A DNA stretch of 10,831 bases from JAEUNX01 sp034004685. GTDB lineage: Bacteria; Pseudomonadota; Gammaproteobacteria; Burkholderiales; Rhodocyclaceae. Below, one piece after another: positions 8,222 to 10,831 of this stretch. The notes under the pieces are model-generated. The model did no database searches. It had not been told where the DNA came from and saw only the letters and a list, made by a program, of their open reading frames with translations. The position numbers were made by a program, and so were the translations under genes. The DNA is taken from the NCBI GenBank assembly GCA_034004685.1, contig JAVEWG010000067.1, positions 1-10,831 on the forward strand. The letters are read 5' to 3'. How positions within the stretch are numbered: position 1 is the first letter of the stretch; each line of letters begins with the position of its first letter.

Positions 8222-8310
8222 TTCCCTGCGTTGGCATTACCCGGACAGGTTCGAAGGGTTTTTCTCAGCCGGACCGGGTCTTGGAATCCCTGCCAGCACC
8301 CCTAGCAGGC
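8222..8310 (-). ncRNA. TPP riboswitch (THI element) controlling thiC
   Basis: Read on the minus strand, this leader contains the TPP aptamer landmarks in order: CCTGC opening P1 (8309-8305), GGGGTGCT (8302-8295), CTGAGA (8268-8263), ACCC, GAACCTG, GGGTAATGCCA, and closing GCAGGGAA (8229-8222) whose GCAGG pairs with the opening CCTGC. CTGAGA and the bulged P4/P5 sequences contact the pyrimidine and pyrophosphate ends of thiamine pyrophosphate. The aptamer lies 54 bases before the thiC ATG. Thiamine pyrophosphate should repress thiC. Confidence 0.97.
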
Positions 8311-8313
8311 CGA

Positions 8314-8342
8314 ACATTACGCTGTGGCCCGGGGGCTGTAAA
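8314..8342 (-). promoter_or_regulatory. Candidate sigma-70 promoter of thiC
   Basis: Minus-strand TTTACA (8342-8337) matches the -35 TTGACA at five of six bases and is followed after 17 bases by TAATGT (8319-8314), a weak -10. The start would fall near 8307, essentially at the first base of the riboswitch P1 stem, which is where a riboswitch transcript should begin. The position supports it more than the -10 sequence does. Confidence 0.4.
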
Positions 8343-8382
8343 CAGTACGAATCAAAGGGTTTTTGGGTGGCGGGGGGTGGGC

Positions 8383-9225
8383 TCAGGCCCGCTGCCACAG
8401 GGCATGGAAGTGGTGCACCGGCCCGTGGCCGCTGCCCACGTCAAGTTGACCCGAGGCGGCGATGGCCCGCAGCAGGTAGTCCCGGGCCTGGCGCACCGCG
8501 CTCTCCACCGGCCGCAGCCCGCCCCGCTGCTGGGGCAGCAGGGCGGCGATGGCCGACGACAGGGTGCAGCCAGTGCCGTGGGTGTTCTTGGTTTCGATGC
8601 GCCGGGCCGGCAGTTCCACCATCCGGTCCCCGTCGAAGAGCAGGTCCATCAGTTCACCACCGGGCAGGTGGCCGCCCTTGAGGAGCACCCAGCGCTCCGA
8701 GGAAAGGGGCAGCAGTTCCCGCAGGCCCTCGGCGGCCCGGTACATTTCCTTGACGCTCTCCGGCCCCCGCCGCTCCAGCAGCACCCCGGCCTCGGGCAGG
8801 TTGGGGGTGAGCATGAAGGTTTGGGGCAACAGGGCCTCCCGGAGCATCCCCACCGCGTTTTTCGCCAGCAGGTGGTCGCCGCTCTTGGCCACCATCACCG
8901 GGTCGCAGACCACGCAGGGGGGGCGGAAATGGGCCAGGCGATCGGCTACGGTGGCCACGATTCCGGCGGTGCCCAGCATGCCCAGCTTGACCGCGTCGAT
9001 GCACACATCGGCGAAGAGGGTGTCGATCTGGCGCCGCAGGAAAGCTTCCGGCGGGGTATGCACGTCCGTCACGGTCTGGGTGTTCTGGGCAGTGAGGGCG
9101 GTGACCACCCCACAACCGTAGGCCCCCAGGGCGGAAACGGCCTTGAGGTCGGCCAGCAGGCCGGCACCGCCGGAGGGGTCGACGCCGGCGATGGACAGGA
9201 CGTTGGGGATGGGGCGGGTGCTCAT
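8383..9225 (-). CDS. thiD: Hydroxymethylpyrimidine/phosphomethylpyrimidine kinase ThiD
   Basis: ThiD phosphorylates HMP and then HMP-phosphate to HMP-pyrophosphate, the substrate that thiamine phosphate synthase joins to the thiazole moiety. The 280-residue protein is a ribokinase-fold enzyme, slightly longer than the common length of about 265. Motifs: IAGVDPSGGAGLLADLK near the N-terminus, SALGAYG, TALTAQNT, KLGMLG, CDPVMVAKSG, LTPNLPEA, LLKGGH and the anion-hole/catalytic segment HGTGCTLSSAIAA. The ATG at 9225 has GGAGA five bases upstream; the open frame runs further upstream to 9531 but without family sequence. thiC follows on the same strand after 215 bases holding its own riboswitch and likely promoter, so the two thiamine genes are neighbours but probably separately controlled. 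I saw no THI element upstream of thiD and no clear terminator after it. Confidence 0.97.
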   Translation of the reverse strand: MSTRPIPNVLSIAGVDPSGGAGLLADLKAVSALGAYGCGVVTALTAQNTQTVTDVHTPPEAFLRRQIDTLFADVCIDAVKLGMLGTAGIVATVADRLAHFRPPCVVCDPVMVAKSGDHLLAKNAVGMLREALLPQTFMLTPNLPEAGVLLERRGPESVKEMYRAAEGLRELLPLSSERWVLLKGGHLPGGELMDLLFDGDRMVELPARRIETKNTHGTGCTLSSAIAALLPQQRGGLRPVESAVRQARDYLLRAIAASGQLDVGSGHGPVHHFHALWQRA

Positions 9226-9370
9226 GGGGTTCTCCGGTGGGGCGGGGAATGGTGCGCCCCGCCAGGGCAGGGACGGGATCTTGCCATGACCGGCGGAACT
9301 CAAGAAATGTCTTGTCGGACCGATAATTACAACCATCCTTAGCGTGTCTGCCTGCCTTCGCGAGCCACCC
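9226..9370. other. Divergent intergenic region, thiD / carbonic anhydrase
   Basis: These 145 bases must hold the promoters of both divergent genes. There is one AT-rich spot at 9322-9330 containing GATAAT, a good -10 match on the plus strand, but the bases 17 upstream do not form a recognisable -35. I see no riboswitch, no TGT-N10-ACA and no convincing sigma-54 element here. Confidence 0.4.
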
Positions 9371-10831
9371 ATGAGCCCCCGCCTGCTTTCCCTTGCCTTG
9401 CTGATGGTTTCCGCCTTTGCCCAAGGGGCGGAATGGGAGACGGTACTGCGGGATCGCACCCGACAGGTGGAGCTGGATCGGGCCAGCGTGCTCCAGTCCG
9501 ATCCGGGCACCATGGTGGCCTGGGGGCGCATCGTGATGTCCGAAAGGGAAGTGGCCGAAACGGGCTATGCCTCGGTCAAGGCACTCAATCGCTACGACTG
9601 CAACAACCGTTCCTTCTACACCATCAAGCGGGTCTATCTGGATGCCGAACATCAGGTGATCCGGGATGAGCGGGTGGCTGAACCCAAGCCCATCCAGGTA
9701 ACGCCGGGGAGCGTGGATGAGCACCTCTGGCGGCAGGTCTGCAAGCCGCCTTCGGCCAGGGATCTCAAGAAGGTGGCCGAGGAGGCCAGTCGGGCCGCCA
9801 CCAGCGCGGTGAAGCCGGCGGAGGTCGTGGCCACTCCTGCCCCGCCCCTGCGGACCGCCGAATTCCGTCCAGCGGCCGTTGACGCGCCCCAGCTCAAGCC
9901 CGCCTCGGAAGCGGCGTCCGCCGAACCCAGGGTGGCTCCGGAGCCCGTGCCCCAGATCCAGTTGCCCCCCCGGCCCTCCGCCCTGGCGGCGAAGGAGGTG
10001 GCGGGCAGTGGCGCCAGCGCCGCGCCGGCGACTGTCCGCGCGGCCCAGCCCCTGGTCCGGCGCAAGCCTCGCCAGACGGTGGCGGAGCCCGACAGCCATG
10101 GCTTCGTGAACGGCTTGGCCCTGGGGATTCCCGCGCCGGTGCGGGCCCACCGGGAGATTCACTGGAGCTACGAAGGGGGCACCGGGCCGGATCAGTGGGG
10201 GCGCATCAATCCCGAGTGGTCCACCTGCGCCAGCGGTCAGCGCCAGTCGCCTATCGACATCCGGGATGGCATCCGGGTGGATCTGGAGCCGATCCGCTTT
10301 GAATACCGGCCGGCCCAGTTCCGGATCATGGACAACGGTCACACGGTTCAGGCGAAGCTGGGCTTCGGCAATACCCTGGCGGTCATGGGGCGGCGCTTCG
10401 AGTTGAGCCAGATCCACTTCCATCGCCCATCGGAAGAGCGGATCGAAGGCCGGGCCTTCGACATGGTGGCCCACCTGGTGCACCAGGATCTCGATGGCCG
10501 CCTTGGGGTGGTGGCGGTGCTGCTGGAGGTGGGGCCCAAGCCCAACCCGGTGCTCCAGACCCTCTGGAACAACCTGCCCCTGGAGCGCAATAGTGAGTAC
10601 GCGCCCCAGGACGCCATCGATCCGCGCCAGTTGTTGCCCGGCAGCGGGGATTACTACACCTACATGGGGTCCCTGTCCGAGCCGCCCTGCAGCGAGGATG
10701 TGCTGTGGATGGTCATGAAGCAGCCGGTGCAGATTTCCGAAGACCAGCTGCGGATCTTCGCCCGGCTCTATCCCCGCAATGCCCGCCCGATCCAGCGGGT
10801 GAATGATCGTCTGATCAAGGAATCCCGCTAG
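9371..10831 (+). CDS. Exported alpha-carbonic anhydrase with N-terminal surface-adhesin-E-like domain
   Basis: This 486-residue protein interconverts CO2 and bicarbonate in the periplasm or at the cell surface. Residues 1-17 form a signal peptide (hydrophobic core LLSLALLMV, likely cut after AFA). Residues about 21-125 resemble the surface-adhesin protein E domain (tryptophan near the start, then LDRASV, VAWGRIV; cysteines 77 and 124). Residues about 126-262 are an Ala/Pro/Glu-rich linker. The alpha-CA domain starts near H264 and contains QSPIDI, proton-shuttle NGH (H324), zinc ligands H349 and H351 (IHFHRPSEE) and H368 (AHLVH), and the usual disulfide pair C286/C440. The active-site LTTPP of classic enzymes reads LSEPP (S436, E437). 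A GTG nine codons earlier is possible, but the ATG gives the better signal peptide; no strong Shine-Dalgarno precedes it. It is divergent from thiD and has no evident link to the nif genes. Confidence 0.94.
   Translation: MSPRLLSLALLMVSAFAQGAEWETVLRDRTRQVELDRASVLQSDPGTMVAWGRIVMSEREVAETGYASVKALNRYDCNNRSFYTIKRVYLDAEHQVIRDERVAEPKPIQVTPGSVDEHLWRQVCKPPSARDLKKVAEEASRAATSAVKPAEVVATPAPPLRTAEFRPAAVDAPQLKPASEAASAEPRVAPEPVPQIQLPPRPSALAAKEVAGSGASAAPATVRAAQPLVRRKPRQTVAEPDSHGFVNGLALGIPAPVRAHREIHWSYEGGTGPDQWGRINPEWSTCASGQRQSPIDIRDGIRVDLEPIRFEYRPAQFRIMDNGHTVQAKLGFGNTLAVMGRRFELSQIHFHRPSEERIEGRAFDMVAHLVHQDLDGRLGVVAVLLEVGPKPNPVLQTLWNNLPLERNSEYAPQDAIDPRQLLPGSGDYYTYMGSLSEPPCSEDVLWMVMKQPVQISEDQLRIFARLYPRNARPIQRVNDRLIKESR

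Noticed and set aside
9344..9370. GTG start nine codons upstream for the carbonic anhydrase
   Set aside because: It adds charged residues before a good signal peptide and has no better ribosome-binding site than the ATG at 9371.

Overview
The window is GC-rich DNA that looks like the edge of a nitrogen-fixation region in a diazotrophic betaproteobacterium. A Rhodocyclales-type organism (Azospira or Azovibrio relatives) is my best guess, made from GC content, gene mix and protein flavour rather than from a search. It contains one 100-base run of Ns (5019-5118), a conventional scaffold gap of unknown true length.

Layout. At 1-144 is the 3' end of nifQ (molybdenum delivery to nitrogenase cofactor synthesis). 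At 384-1274 is draG, the ADP-ribosylglycohydrolase that reactivates nitrogenase reductase; its stop codon overlaps that of a convergent operon by four bases. That operon runs on the minus strand from about 6041 to 1271: a SIR2-like protein (3' end in the gap), a cytoplasmic PAS-PAS-HisKA_2 histidine kinase (5' end in the gap), and a REC-PAS-PAS-GGDEF-EAL response regulator whose diguanylate cyclase and phosphodiesterase motifs are both intact. Beyond the operon lie thiC with a downstream hairpin terminator and an upstream TPP riboswitch, then thiD, all on the minus strand. Divergent from thiD is an exported two-domain alpha-carbonic anhydrase that ends at the last base of the window.

Main finding. 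Upstream of the SIR2/kinase/c-di-GMP operon I read a complete NifA-type regulatory layout on the minus strand: a TGT-N10-ACA dyad (6172-6187), an exact IHF consensus match beside a T/A tract (6091-6118), and a -24/-12 sigma-54 element (6052-6067). The spacings resemble those of classical nif promoters. With nifQ and draG next door, this suggests that the operon belongs to the nitrogen-fixation regulon and links fixation to c-di-GMP signalling and perhaps to NAD or ADP-ribose chemistry. The motifs are read directly; the regulatory conclusion is inference.

Second finding. The thiC leader carries a TPP aptamer followed by an exact 8-bp anti-Shine-Dalgarno/Shine-Dalgarno stem and a competing 7-bp pairing back into the aptamer. 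This reads as a translational two-state switch.
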